From the NCBI RefSeq assembly GCF_030690345.1, contig NZ_JAUYGV010000008.1:374433-438432 (forward strand): a stretch of 64,000 bases of DNA. Reading direction: 5' to 3'. The notes beneath the pieces are model-generated. The model saw nothing but the letters and a program-made list of their open reading frames with translations, was not told where the DNA came from and ran no database searches. Each line of letters opens with the position of its first letter. Positions within the stretch are counted from its first letter, which is position 1. This document shows positions 55,457 to 63,372 of the stretch, one piece after another. The DNA comes from Rheinheimera sp. Lineage in GTDB: Bacteria > Pseudomonadota > Gammaproteobacteria > Enterobacterales > Alteromonadaceae. Position numbers and translations under genes: made by a program.

Positions 55457-57134
55457 TTATAATCCCCTTTAGCTCAGCAAGAACTTCAAACTCCAGGCTT
55501 TTACTTCCCTTAATTGCTTCTATCGCCAACTTTAACAAATAATCTATCCCTAAAACTGCAATATCAATTCCATATACCTTTTTAATATCGCTAATTAAAC
55601 TTGCAACTTCAGCTCTTTCATTAGGTAACTCATACCCCACAGCAAGACTTGACGTACCAAATTTGTTTGCCTCAGTTTTCCTAGACTGCAGGATAATTTT
55701 ATTTTCTAAAGCCTGTCGAACAGCCTTTACAGAAATGTTCAACTCTTCTGTGGGGGATTTTATTTCCATAGGTATTGAATCACCATCAGAGATAATAATT
55801 GCATCCCAACGTCTTGAGTTAACGCCATGTGGTGGAATGTCACAGTTCAAACCTAAGCATGAAAATATTTGGCCGATAAGGGGATAAAACTGCTCTTTTG
55901 TGTATGTTCTATATCGCTGTTTTAATTGCTGGATAACTTCTTCATCAGTTTTATGTGCAATCAGCGCTTGAACCTGCTTTTTGAATTCATTATCTCTAAC
56001 AACAGCGCTTGGGCTATCAACTAAAGCTTTCTTTAAATCTATGCTAATTGCTGAAGCTAAACCTTTCGATCTTTCTGCCAACCGCGCTGGTGAGTAAATT
56101 GATACTCGTTTACTGCTTGGGGGCACAATTGAAAAAAACTCATTCAAGCTATTCTGCTCAAAAGATTGGAAAGGTGAAAATATTATCTCAGCCGTTCCCA
56201 AAACTGCTTTAATATGAGCATCAGCGGTCTGCTTCTGCGAAGCTACAGGACTGGTATCGAAACCAGCCCGCTCTAACATGCCATAAAACGCGCTTTGAGA
56301 TAATAAACTGCTATCCAAGCCAAGTTTGCCGATAGAAGCCAACCGAATGTCTTTTTTCGCTGCCAATTGCGACAACAAGGTTTTTCCATGTGCTGTTATT
56401 TGATAGGTTCTTTGAGATTTTTTATAGTCTTTTTTATTGTTAATTGGCTGAGCCCAATTCAACCACTTCAATGCACCAAGTGGGAAGCGAGTGTAATTTC
56501 CTGCGGTTACTGGTGATATACCTCTTGCTTCTAACCGCTGGTTAAACTCCTTGTCAAACTCTATTGGATTTTGCCGATAATAAATTAATTCATCACACAT
56601 AGACCTGAAAGATTCATCGGTAATATCTGAATCCATAGATAATGGGCCGAATATCATTTCGTCTCTTGATAAGCACCCATTAAGATAATTAAGTGTTTTC
56701 AATATAGTAAAGAATGGTCGTATTTCGTGAGTTCCATTTACGCTTAGAACTCTGTTTGGGTATTCCATACCTAAGAAGCATTCTTCAATTAGTCTTTTAC
56801 TATCCGCGACCCCTTGCGCGATATAGTCCCCCAACAACGTAAAGTTGTACCAAAGTGCCTTATCGCCACTTTGAATCCATCCAAGAGTCCTATACAGTTC
56901 AGCATACATTTTGCATTGATTGTAAGATTTGTCCCGTGACAAATCTTTACTTGCTCCACGTAGCAGGGCCTCTATTCCCATAGCGCCAGAAGAACTGATT
57001 AGTCCATTCGAAACAAGTAATTCCTGCATGTCATGCAGGTCAAAAACCTCATTCCGGTTTATATTTCGGTATAGGAAAAGATAACAGTTAACTAAATTAT
57101 CAAGGGCTGAGCCGGGGTTTGGGAATCTGAGCAT
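55449..57134 (-). CDS. PD-(D/E)xK endonuclease, putative restriction subunit
   Basis: 561 residues. The first roughly 290 residues are helical and Tyr/Leu-rich and may contain winged-helix DNA-recognition domains (QRTYQITAHGKTLLSQL). The C-terminus has a PD-(D/E)xK core: Asp444 in RRWDAIII, then Glu457-x-Lys459 in PMEIKSPTE, followed by ELPNER (502-507) and LISDIK (513-518). The size and layout recall AlwI-like type IIS endonucleases, but I cannot confirm the family. It lies upstream of and overlaps the ferredoxin-nuclease gene, opposite two methyltransferases. Restriction is the natural role; specificity is unknown. Confidence 0.7.
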   Translation of the reverse strand: MLRFPNPGSALDNLVNCYLFLYRNINRNEVFDLHDMQELLVSNGLISSSGAMGIEALLRGASKDLSRDKSYNQCKMYAELYRTLGWIQSGDKALWYNFTLLGDYIAQGVADSKRLIEECFLGMEYPNRVLSVNGTHEIRPFFTILKTLNYLNGCLSRDEMIFGPLSMDSDITDESFRSMCDELIYYRQNPIEFDKEFNQRLEARGISPVTAGNYTRFPLGALKWLNWAQPINNKKDYKKSQRTYQITAHGKTLLSQLAAKKDIRLASIGKLGLDSSLLSQSAFYGMLERAGFDTSPVASQKQTADAHIKAVLGTAEIIFSPFQSFEQNSLNEFFSIVPPSSKRVSIYSPARLAERSKGLASAISIDLKKALVDSPSAVVRDNEFKKQVQALIAHKTDEEVIQQLKQRYRTYTKEQFYPLIGQIFSCLGLNCDIPPHGVNSRRWDAIIISDGDSIPMEIKSPTEELNISVKAVRQALENKIILQSRKTEANKFGTSSLAVGYELPNERAEVASLISDIKKVYGIDIAVLGIDYLLKLAIEAIKGSKSLEFEVLAELKGIING

Positions 57135-57266
57135 AACGTCCTGTAATGGCTTTTTCTTTTAATACTAACAGCTTGGATTCCGGTAAGATAGTGGGAACGA
57201 GAATACTGTTTACCCAAAGCGCACTTCTGTGCACCAAGCCTTATTAACCGTCAAAATGGCACAGCC

Positions 57267-57605
57267 ATGTTGGAATATACAAGTAAAGACCTGATTTATA
57301 TGAAGCTATTAAACACATATGACGATAAAGAAACCGCAGAGCATGCATGCTCAATGATAAGTGGAGTAAAAAGACTTGCAAGCGAACGAGATGGTACTCA
57401 AACCATTTATAATCTGTTTGGCACTCCCACTTGGGGAAATTTCTACAGGCTTGATATGTTTAACTTGAAACAACTCGAAAATTTACTCAGTCAGAGAGAT
57501 ACTGGGCTGCCATATGATCAAAATCAGCATAGACAAATCATCAACCAATTAAGATACGTCGAATCAAGTTTCGAATTAAAAATTCCTGAGCGCTGGAATT
57601 TATGA
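57267..57605 (+). CDS. Hypothetical protein
   Basis: 112 residues, not recognised. It is mixed alpha/beta with no membrane segment, cysteine cluster or obvious binding motif (EYTSKDLIYMKLLNTYDDKE, GTPTWGNFYRLDMFNLKQL). No clear ribosome site at ATG 57267; an internal ATG 12 codons on is possible. It lies between the restriction locus and the recombinases, divergent from the endonuclease gene. Confidence 0.5.
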   Translation: MLEYTSKDLIYMKLLNTYDDKETAEHACSMISGVKRLASERDGTQTIYNLFGTPTWGNFYRLDMFNLKQLENLLSQRDTGLPYDQNQHRQIINQLRYVESSFELKIPERWNL

Positions 57606-57828
57606 TTTAGTTATAAGGTATAAGTATGCCCTTTAGGTAAGCCCCTGTAAATCAGCAGCTTTGATAGGCATGTATGAGAAACTATTAGGGGGAATATTAG
57701 CGCGCATCCATGTATCGGATGGATTTTCGATGGTTTTAACGTATGCAAACCATTGCTGTTGTTAGCTGTTGGCTCTTTACCCTATTGACCGGATAGTACC
57801 CATTATCAGTTCAGTAACGGGTTTCAAG

Positions 57829-58845
57829 ATGGCAATCTACAAACGTAAAAACTCATCCAGCTACTACTGTGAAATCACCATTAACGGCAAAACCGTTATC
57901 CGTAGCACCAAAACAGCTAAAAAGTCGGATGCTTTGCGCTTTGAAGCCCAGTTACGTGAGCAGCTATATCGTCAGGTGGTGTTAGGTGAGCAACAAACCA
58001 TCACTTTGGAACAAGCCATTGCTGATTATGCCAAAACCAAAGCCGGTTCGGTGAATGGTCGTAACCTTAAAACACAGATCACCACACTACGTACTCAGCT
58101 TAACCGAGTGTACTCACTTAAAAACGGCTTACATGGCTTAAACGGTGGTCATTTAAACCGCTTAGTTGCACTTCGTCGGCAAGATGATGTATCCGATGGC
58201 ACTATCCGCTTAATGTTCACCACGTTAAAAGGGGTGGTCAACTTCACTAAATCGGCAGGCTATCTGCAACCAACCAATCTGGTTATCCCACGTTTAAAAG
58301 TCAGCAACCAGAGAACCCGCACCCTGTCAGATGCAGAAGAACAGCGGTTACTGGCAATCCTACAAACTCACAAAAACCCTGATGATTACGATTTGGTTGT
58401 GTTACTGCTTGATACCGCAGCACGTTTAAACGAAATCCAGCAACTTACATGGGATTCAGTGGATTTAGCAGCTGCTGAACTGCGTGTATGGCGCACCAAA
58501 ACGCAAACCGAATCACTATTAAAGCTTACGGATAGGTCACTGGCTATCCTGCAACGCAGAGCAGCAAGCAATCAGGATTCGTCACTGGTGTTTCCATCAA
58601 AATCGGGTGGCATTCGTCGCACTACACCAAAAACCATTCAAAAGGCTTATAAACAAGCTGGCTTGGATGATTTTTGCACCCACAGTATTCGTCACAGCAC
58701 AGCCAGTAAACTGGTTAAAAACGGCATGAGCTTATTTGCTGTATCGAAAATCCTGGGCCATTCCAGTATATCCATGAGCCAACGTTACTCACACCTTGAG
58801 CAAGCAACGGTAGCAGAGCAAGCCATGCAAATTCTTAATAACTGA
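57829..58845 (+). CDS. Tyrosine recombinase / phage-type integrase, copy 1
   Basis: 338 residues from ATG 57829 (MAIYKRKNSSSYYCE, matching the start of the next gene; a frame extension upstream to 57769 is unlikely). The N-terminal arm-binding part and SAM-like core-binding domain precede the catalytic domain with Arg199 in TAARLNEI, His285-Arg288 in HSIRHSTAS, His311 in ILGHSS and nucleophile Tyr320 in QRYSHL. All key residues are present. Probable integrase of the island; which att site it uses cannot be told. Confidence 0.88.
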   Translation: MAIYKRKNSSSYYCEITINGKTVIRSTKTAKKSDALRFEAQLREQLYRQVVLGEQQTITLEQAIADYAKTKAGSVNGRNLKTQITTLRTQLNRVYSLKNGLHGLNGGHLNRLVALRRQDDVSDGTIRLMFTTLKGVVNFTKSAGYLQPTNLVIPRLKVSNQRTRTLSDAEEQRLLAILQTHKNPDDYDLVVLLLDTAARLNEIQQLTWDSVDLAAAELRVWRTKTQTESLLKLTDRSLAILQRRAASNQDSSLVFPSKSGGIRRTTPKTIQKAYKQAGLDDFCTHSIRHSTASKLVKNGMSLFAVSKILGHSSISMSQRYSHLEQATVAEQAMQILNN

Positions 58846-58977
58846 TACCGTGGTACTTGCTGCCAAGCTTAGGCCACATTACTGATAAAAGTGCTGTCAA
58901 GGGGCTAACTCCCCCGTTCTCTGCAAGCATAAATAGTTGGACACTTACCGCATTGTAACGATGTAAGGGAACCAACA

Positions 58978-60063
58978 ATGAGTGTTTTTAAACGAAATGG
59001 CATTGGTAATTACTATATCCAGTTCAACCATAACGGTAAAACCTACTGCAAAAGCTCAAAAACTACCAACAAGCGCACAGCTGAACGCATGGAACGGGAT
59101 TGGCGTGATGAAATTCACCGGATTGAAGAACTTGGTGAACGGCCACGCATTACCTTAAAAGATGCTTTAAACGGCTATGTTCAAAGCAAAGCCAATACTG
59201 GTAGCAGTGTGTATGCAAAAAATAATCTACCCGCCATCGAATCCAAAATGGATACATCTGTTTTCATCGATGAACTAAGGGATTGGGATTTAAACAAATT
59301 TAAATCCAGCCGTGAAGCTGATGGTATGGCACCTCAAACCATAAAACATAACCTGCAAGCTATCCGTAGTGCTATTGCATGGGCCAAAGATCATGGTTAT
59401 CAGATTAAACCGTTAACCTTTCCCAAAGTTAAGCTTAATAAACACAGGTTACGCTACCTATCACACGATGAAGAAGCACGGTTACTGGCCGATTTAGATC
59501 CGAAACGCAAACGGCCCTACCGGCCAGATTATGAGTTTCGTCCTGCTGCTGAAAACCGGATGTATCAGGATAACTATGATTTGGTCGTGTTACTGCTGGA
59601 TACGGGCGCTCGTTATAGTGAAATCGCTAATATCAAGTGGTCTGCTATCGATCTGGAAAATGGAATAATCAATCTGTGGCGCCCTAAAGTCCGTAACGAG
59701 TCCATCATTTACATGACCAGTCGGGTAAAAGATATTCTTACCCACCGGTATTCAGATCGGGTAAGTGATGATCACCTGTTTACCAATCTGGATGGTCAGC
59801 CACGGGGCTATCAGTCAAAAGGTATTCGTTCCGCTTTTCAACGTGCTGGTATTACTGATTTCAAAATCCATGATTTGCGTCATACCTGTGCCAGCAGATT
59901 GGTACAGGCTGGATTATCACTGTATGAAGTTGCCAGTATTCTGGGACATACAGATGTTTCAACTACCCAGATTTACGCTCACCTTGAACGCAAAGATGTC
60001 AGCGCAAAAGCACGTGATGTACTGGAAAACCTGCATCGTCTCACACAAGGAGAACTACAATGA
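58978..60063 (+). CDS. Tyrosine recombinase / phage-type integrase, copy 2
   Basis: 361 residues, start MSVFKRNGIGNYYIQF with AGGGA upstream. Catalytic set: Arg212 in TGARYSEI, His298-Arg301 in HDLRHTCAS, His324 in ILGHTD and Tyr333 in QIYAHL. It is paralogous to the preceding recombinase throughout, with an insertion of about 20 residues before the first catalytic arginine (RKRPYRPDYEFRPAAENRM). The ATG of the next small gene overlaps its stop as ATGA. Confidence 0.88.
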   Translation: MSVFKRNGIGNYYIQFNHNGKTYCKSSKTTNKRTAERMERDWRDEIHRIEELGERPRITLKDALNGYVQSKANTGSSVYAKNNLPAIESKMDTSVFIDELRDWDLNKFKSSREADGMAPQTIKHNLQAIRSAIAWAKDHGYQIKPLTFPKVKLNKHRLRYLSHDEEARLLADLDPKRKRPYRPDYEFRPAAENRMYQDNYDLVVLLLDTGARYSEIANIKWSAIDLENGIINLWRPKVRNESIIYMTSRVKDILTHRYSDRVSDDHLFTNLDGQPRGYQSKGIRSAFQRAGITDFKIHDLRHTCASRLVQAGLSLYEVASILGHTDVSTTQIYAHLERKDVSAKARDVLENLHRLTQGELQ

Positions 60064-60305
60064 AAGTCGATGATATTTTAACCGAAAGTAATGGCTGGGA
60101 AGCAGTACGCAAATGGCTGGATAAGTTATTTGCCTTAACCACAGATTTACCCTCGAAACTCAAACGGGTTAAACAGGGCTTTGATGAAAAAACCGGAGAA
60201 CACGTTATTCTCTTGGAATATCGTGCTAAAGCTCCGTTTCAACAGGCATTACCGAAACCCGCAAAGGTTAAGGCAATACCTGATAATCAACGCCAGAAAA
60301 AGTAA
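60060..60305 (+). CDS. Small hypothetical protein coupled to integrase 2
   Basis: 81 residues, not recognised. It is Lys-rich with an amphipathic helix (WEAVRKWLDKLFALTTDLPSK in part) and a strand (EHVILLEYRAK), and ends in a basic tail. The four-base overlap with the integrase suggests a linked role, perhaps directionality, but no excisionase motif is visible. Confidence 0.5.
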   Translation: MKVDDILTESNGWEAVRKWLDKLFALTTDLPSKLKRVKQGFDEKTGEHVILLEYRAKAPFQQALPKPAKVKAIPDNQRQKK

Positions 60306-60306
60306 G

Positions 60307-60495
60307 CTACAACAGCATCCGAACTGCGTTACCAATGGCAAACTGTACACCAGTTGCATAACGGGTTCGGTCTGATACTTTGCAATACCACCCCAACAAC
60401 ACCCCGCCAGGTGTTCTTGCTTCAATCCTGTCTGGTAGCTCCCTTATACGCCCGATAATCTGGCCATTCGGATAACGGATTATTTGCTCGTTCAT
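60307..60495 (-). CDS. Small hypothetical protein
   Basis: 62 residues, all-beta in appearance (IIRYPNGQIIGRIRELPDRI, GGVLLGWYCKVSDRT). AGGAGGT lies 7 bases upstream of the ATG, a strong ribosome site that supports expression. It ends 2 bases from the convergent upstream gene. Function unknown; such proteins occur in small replicative elements. Confidence 0.55.
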   Translation of the reverse strand: MNEQIIRYPNGQIIGRIRELPDRIEARTPGGVLLGWYCKVSDRTRYATGVQFAIGNAVRMLL

Positions 60496-60614
60496 AGTGA
60501 TACCTCCTGATGTTGTAGTACCACCATCCCGCTAAAAAGTTTTAGGGTCAACGCGTTGCCATTAAGGGTAATCGGTTTGATGCTTACCCCATCAAAACCA
60601 ATGGAACACACACC

Positions 60615-60824
60615 ATGATTACCGATAAACACCTTACCGCAGAGCAAATTATCCAGCTGTCAGAAATGGTCGCTGAATTGCTTAGTGGGCAAGCTTTAAC
60701 CCGTGAAACAGTCGATGAACTTACTGGGATGCTGCTTGAAGATGTATCCGGTATGGAATGTGTTTCTGATACTGAAATTAAGGAGATTACCAATGAAATC
60801 TGGCAACAACTCACCAGCAACTAA
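60615..60824 (+). CDS. Small acidic hypothetical protein
   Basis: 69 residues, helical and acidic (HLTAEQIIQLSEMVAELLSG, EIKEITNEIWQQL). No strong ribosome site; an imperfect hairpin (GGTTTGATG near 60569, CATCAAAACC near 60591) lies upstream. It overlaps the next gene by 32 bases. Not recognised. Confidence 0.45.
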   Translation: MITDKHLTAEQIIQLSEMVAELLSGQALTRETVDELTGMLLEDVSGMECVSDTEIKEITNEIWQQLTSN

Positions 60825-61053
60825 ACCTGTCAAAGCTGATGTATCTGCACCTGCTGCTATTACAGATGCAAAAGCACCAGCAACTAAAATGGAACGGGCT
60901 ACGGCTCTTTACAGCAAGTTACTGGCGGATGATCCACATATCCCCCGTAAAGATATTATCGATGAATTTGTTAAGCACTGTGAATTAACCCCAGCTGGTG
61001 CAGCTACTTATTACAGCACCATTAAAAAACGAGTTTCCAGTAAAAAGTCTTAA
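60793..61053 (+). CDS. Small hypothetical protein with C-terminal helix-rich domain
   Basis: 86 residues from ATG 60793, with AAGGAGA 7 bases upstream inside the previous gene. A Pro/Ala/Lys-rich N-terminal 30 residues precedes a compact domain (ERATALYSKLLADDPHIPRK, FVKHCELTPAGAATYYSTIK) that looks like a small winged-helix or related DNA-binding fold by eye. Followed by a terminator. Confidence 0.5.
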   Translation: MKSGNNSPATKPVKADVSAPAAITDAKAPATKMERATALYSKLLADDPHIPRKDIIDEFVKHCELTPAGAATYYSTIKKRVSSKKS

Positions 61054-61389
61054 AATCTGTTCAGGCTTCCCATCGAACTAGGCAATACGTGGAACTATAA
61101 CCACGTATTGTTTTACCTGCTATACAATCCAGATCCGCTAACTATTTTCACGGTGTTGGGTAACTCGCAAAATAACGTTCACACTGCATCGCTGTTCGAT
61201 ACCACTGCTTCCTCGGATAGGATACTTTGTAGTTACGTTGATACCACATCTAAAATCGATTTTAACGGTGGTTGCTCACTGTCGTAATGAGCTATCAGCA
61301 AAAGGCATTGCATCGGCTTATAATCGTTTATAGATGTGGTTTATTCTCTGTAGCAGCTAACAGGCTCCACAGCTCTTGTTATAGCAATA
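61054..61389. other. Gene-free stretch
   Basis: 336 bases between convergent gene blocks. Apart from the terminator at 61083 nothing was recognised; short frames here lack ribosome sites. Confidence 0.3.
61083..61114 (+). terminator. Terminator after the small-gene block
   Basis: CAATACGTGG (61083-61092), loop AACTATAA, CCACGTATTG (61101-61110), then TTTT; 30 bases after the stop at 61053. Confidence 0.7.
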
Positions 61390-61653
61390 TCACTGTCGAA
61401 AACCTCTGGCATAGAAATGGCCATGGTGTTTCGCTCTGTCCATTACATCAATCTTACCAAAAGATCGGTCAAGTACCTTCGCTTCACACCTTCTACATAG
61501 GTGTACTGGTCCATAGTTACTTTTAAAATACTTCCATGCTGGTGAACGCCACCTTTTGCACTCATGGCACTGTTGTTTATCCATGGTTCTCCTGTTCGCT
61601 TTGGATTCCAGTATCAGCTTGGCTGGTTTTGGTTCTTTAACTTTGGTACTCAT
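61390..61653 (-). CDS. Zinc-ribbon-like small protein
   Basis: 87 residues, basic. Cys29-x2-Cys32 and Cys53-x2-Cys56 form a likely zinc ribbon (CHECKRW ... HLCRRC). The N-terminus is Lys/Pro-rich and the C-terminus His/Arg-rich, consistent with nucleic-acid binding. Its ATG overlaps the stop of the HUH-like gene by 4 bases, so the two are coupled. Confidence 0.6.
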   Translation of the reverse strand: MSTKVKEPKPAKLILESKANRRTMDKQQCHECKRWRSPAWKYFKSNYGPVHLCRRCEAKVLDRSFGKIDVMDRAKHHGHFYARGFRQ

Positions 61654-62156
61654 TCGAAATCTCCGAAATAGATTGATGTGTCAGAAAGCCACCCAACACG
61701 GTTACTGGATCTGCTACCACCAAACTCAAATTGCTTGGTTAAGTACCATTCCAGCTTGTTTGTTCCGTCGTTGTAGTAGTCTTGTAGTAAGTAGTGAGCT
61801 ATGTAGTACTGGCTGTTGTAGCGCTTCAGGTAGTCCAACTGCTTGTTTAACAGCTGCTCAAACCTTTCATGCTTGGGTAACCAGTCATCGTCAGCAATCA
61901 ATATGTGGAAGTGGTATGTTTGCATTGCAGTGGTATATTCCTGCACAGCAAAACCTTTTAAGAATGATAAACCTTGTTTAAAACGTCGCTTATAAATGGC
62001 TCTGTTAAGTTGCTTGATAAGCTTGTTTAATCGGGAAACGCATACAGGTTCAGGGGTAAACCTCGTAAACGTCACAGTAAGGTGATAACGGGTGTTGTTG
62101 GTCAATAACCAGTCAATCATGGCATTACGTGTAGTAGTAGCTGCTACCATGTTCAT
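61650..62156 (-). CDS. Compact HUH-endonuclease-like (Rep-type) protein
   Basis: 168 residues. Three Rep-type motifs occur in the right order: a motif-I-like strand (YHLTVTFTRF, about 24-33), HUH motif His82-Phe-His84 in TYHFHILIADD, and YxxK Tyr138-Leu-Thr-Lys141 in EWYLTKQFE. Such single-tyrosine HUH enzymes nick DNA for rolling-circle replication, transposition or inovirus-type replication. This one is small, essentially the catalytic core. It is followed by a coupled zinc-ribbon gene. The family (inovirus Gp2-like, plasmid Rep or transposase) is not resolved. Confidence 0.6.
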   Translation of the reverse strand: MNMVAATTTRNAMIDWLLTNNTRYHLTVTFTRFTPEPVCVSRLNKLIKQLNRAIYKRRFKQGLSFLKGFAVQEYTTAMQTYHFHILIADDDWLPKHERFEQLLNKQLDYLKRYNSQYYIAHYLLQDYYNDGTNKLEWYLTKQFEFGGSRSSNRVGWLSDTSIYFGDFE

Positions 62157-62280
62157 GTTCCATCAAACAATAGAATAACCAACGCACTACCGTTAACGGT
62201 GTGCATGAGTTATCTGAATTGTGGAAGCAACAGCAAGAGGACCCATTAAATAAAAACGTAATCATTGCTGCAGCTGTGAA

Positions 62281-62315
62281 AAGGTAGATGCTGTTAAATC
62301 TTTAACATCTACCTT
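62281..62315 (-). terminator. Hairpin after the 62388-63044 gene
   Basis: AAGGTAGATG (62281-62290) pairs with CATCTACCTT (62306-62315). On the minus strand it ends in TTTTC and follows the stop at 62388. The left part shares 18 bases, inverted, with 63304-63321. Confidence 0.55.
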
Positions 62316-62387
62316 ATTTATCATCGAGATTTACCTGTGTGCATTAACGTATAAAAACAATGCTACAGGTGATAATGGTGATGACTT

Positions 62388-63044
62388 CTAGATATGAAGT
62401 TCTGCTACAACAATGTTTTGAACCATCCGATTATCATCGTGAACATCACGATAGTAATCACATATAACAACGTAGGCGTAATCATCATTCCGTTTAAAAT
62501 CCAGCTCCATTTCTGCAGGGTTATAGGTATAAAAGCCCGTCCTGTACCGCCCCAAGTATTCATACAGCACATCTTGAACGTGCTTGTCATGCGGTTCATA
62601 CACGCGCTTATGATCGTATTGTTCTATGCGATCAGCACCAGAAGCAGCAAAGTTAAAATTGTCGCATGTTTGTACAGTTGTTAAATGACACGGATTTTCT
62701 GGATCAGTGTCATGCACAAGCATATGGTCTAGCAAAATGCCAGAAGTATCCGGGACGATGCGACTGCCTAATACATAAGCACAGAAGCCTTCCAGTTCGT
62801 CTTGGGTTAGCTTGCTAGAGCCATCAGACGAATGTATTTCATCTGCGAGCATAGCTTGTTCTGGACTCTCATACTCTGATCGAGATATTTCGATTACATC
62901 CAGTTCGAAATCTTCTGAATCTGACCGCAAAGGAAAACAAAGCACTTTATTTTCATTAGCTTCAGCAATTAGCAAACCAACGTTATAACTTGTTGAGACG
63001 ATGATTTGGTTCTTTTTTTTAGTGAAAGGTATAATTGCATTCAT
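62388..63044 (-). CDS. Hypothetical protein, paralogue of the window-end gene
   Basis: 218 residues, acidic, rich in Asp/Tyr, no membrane segment. AGGAA is about 10 bases upstream of the ATG. EYESPEQAMLADE (about 57-69) and the C-terminal QNIVVAELHI resemble DYESPKSAFEADF and QNAVVAKVLD in the gene ending at 63373. Function unknown. Confidence 0.6.
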   Translation of the reverse strand: MNAIIPFTKKKNQIIVSTSYNVGLLIAEANENKVLCFPLRSDSEDFELDVIEISRSEYESPEQAMLADEIHSSDGSSKLTQDELEGFCAYVLGSRIVPDTSGILLDHMLVHDTDPENPCHLTTVQTCDNFNFAASGADRIEQYDHKRVYEPHDKHVQDVLYEYLGRYRTGFYTYNPAEMELDFKRNDDYAYVVICDYYRDVHDDNRMVQNIVVAELHI

Positions 63045-63372
63045 AGCAGTAAATTCCTGTAAGTATTAAAAGTTAAAGTTAGTTTTTGTCTTAATGACGA
63101 ACAGGAGTTTACTAACGAATATCGAATCAACCGCTGAAGGAACCAGCCCTTTGACATCGAGAGCTTTTTATGTTACCGAGCAAAAATAACACGCAGATTT
63201 AGGCATCCGCGATTTGAGAAAGTACTTAGTCCTGATATTTCCAACCCAGATGTACATGACATAAGCCGATAAGTTATAGCTTAAGCTTTGAGACGGTAAA
63301 TGCGATTTAACAGCATCTACCGTATTTTTAAGTGACAAGAGGATATGACGAAAGTCTGTTCGTTGATGCTAT
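63045..63372. other. Gene-free stretch with one hairpin
   Basis: 328 bases. It holds the hairpin at 63293-63323. No other feature was recognised. Confidence 0.3.
63293..63323 (+). repeat. Hairpin sharing 18 bases with 62281-62315
   Basis: ACGGTAAATGC (63293-63303) pairs with GCATCTACCGT (63313-63323) with one mismatch, followed by ATTTTTA on the plus strand. GATTTAACAGCATCTACC (63304-63321) is the exact reverse complement of 62283-62300. Confidence 0.5.

Noticed and set aside
61272-61526. Plus-strand 84-residue frame in the gap before the zinc-ribbon gene
   Set aside because: No ribosome site, no composition typical of a protein, and it overlaps the zinc-ribbon gene.
61556-61981. Plus-strand 141-residue frame with hydrophobic start
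   Set aside because: It lies opposite the HUH-like and zinc-ribbon genes, whose motifs are coherent, so it is an antisense shadow.
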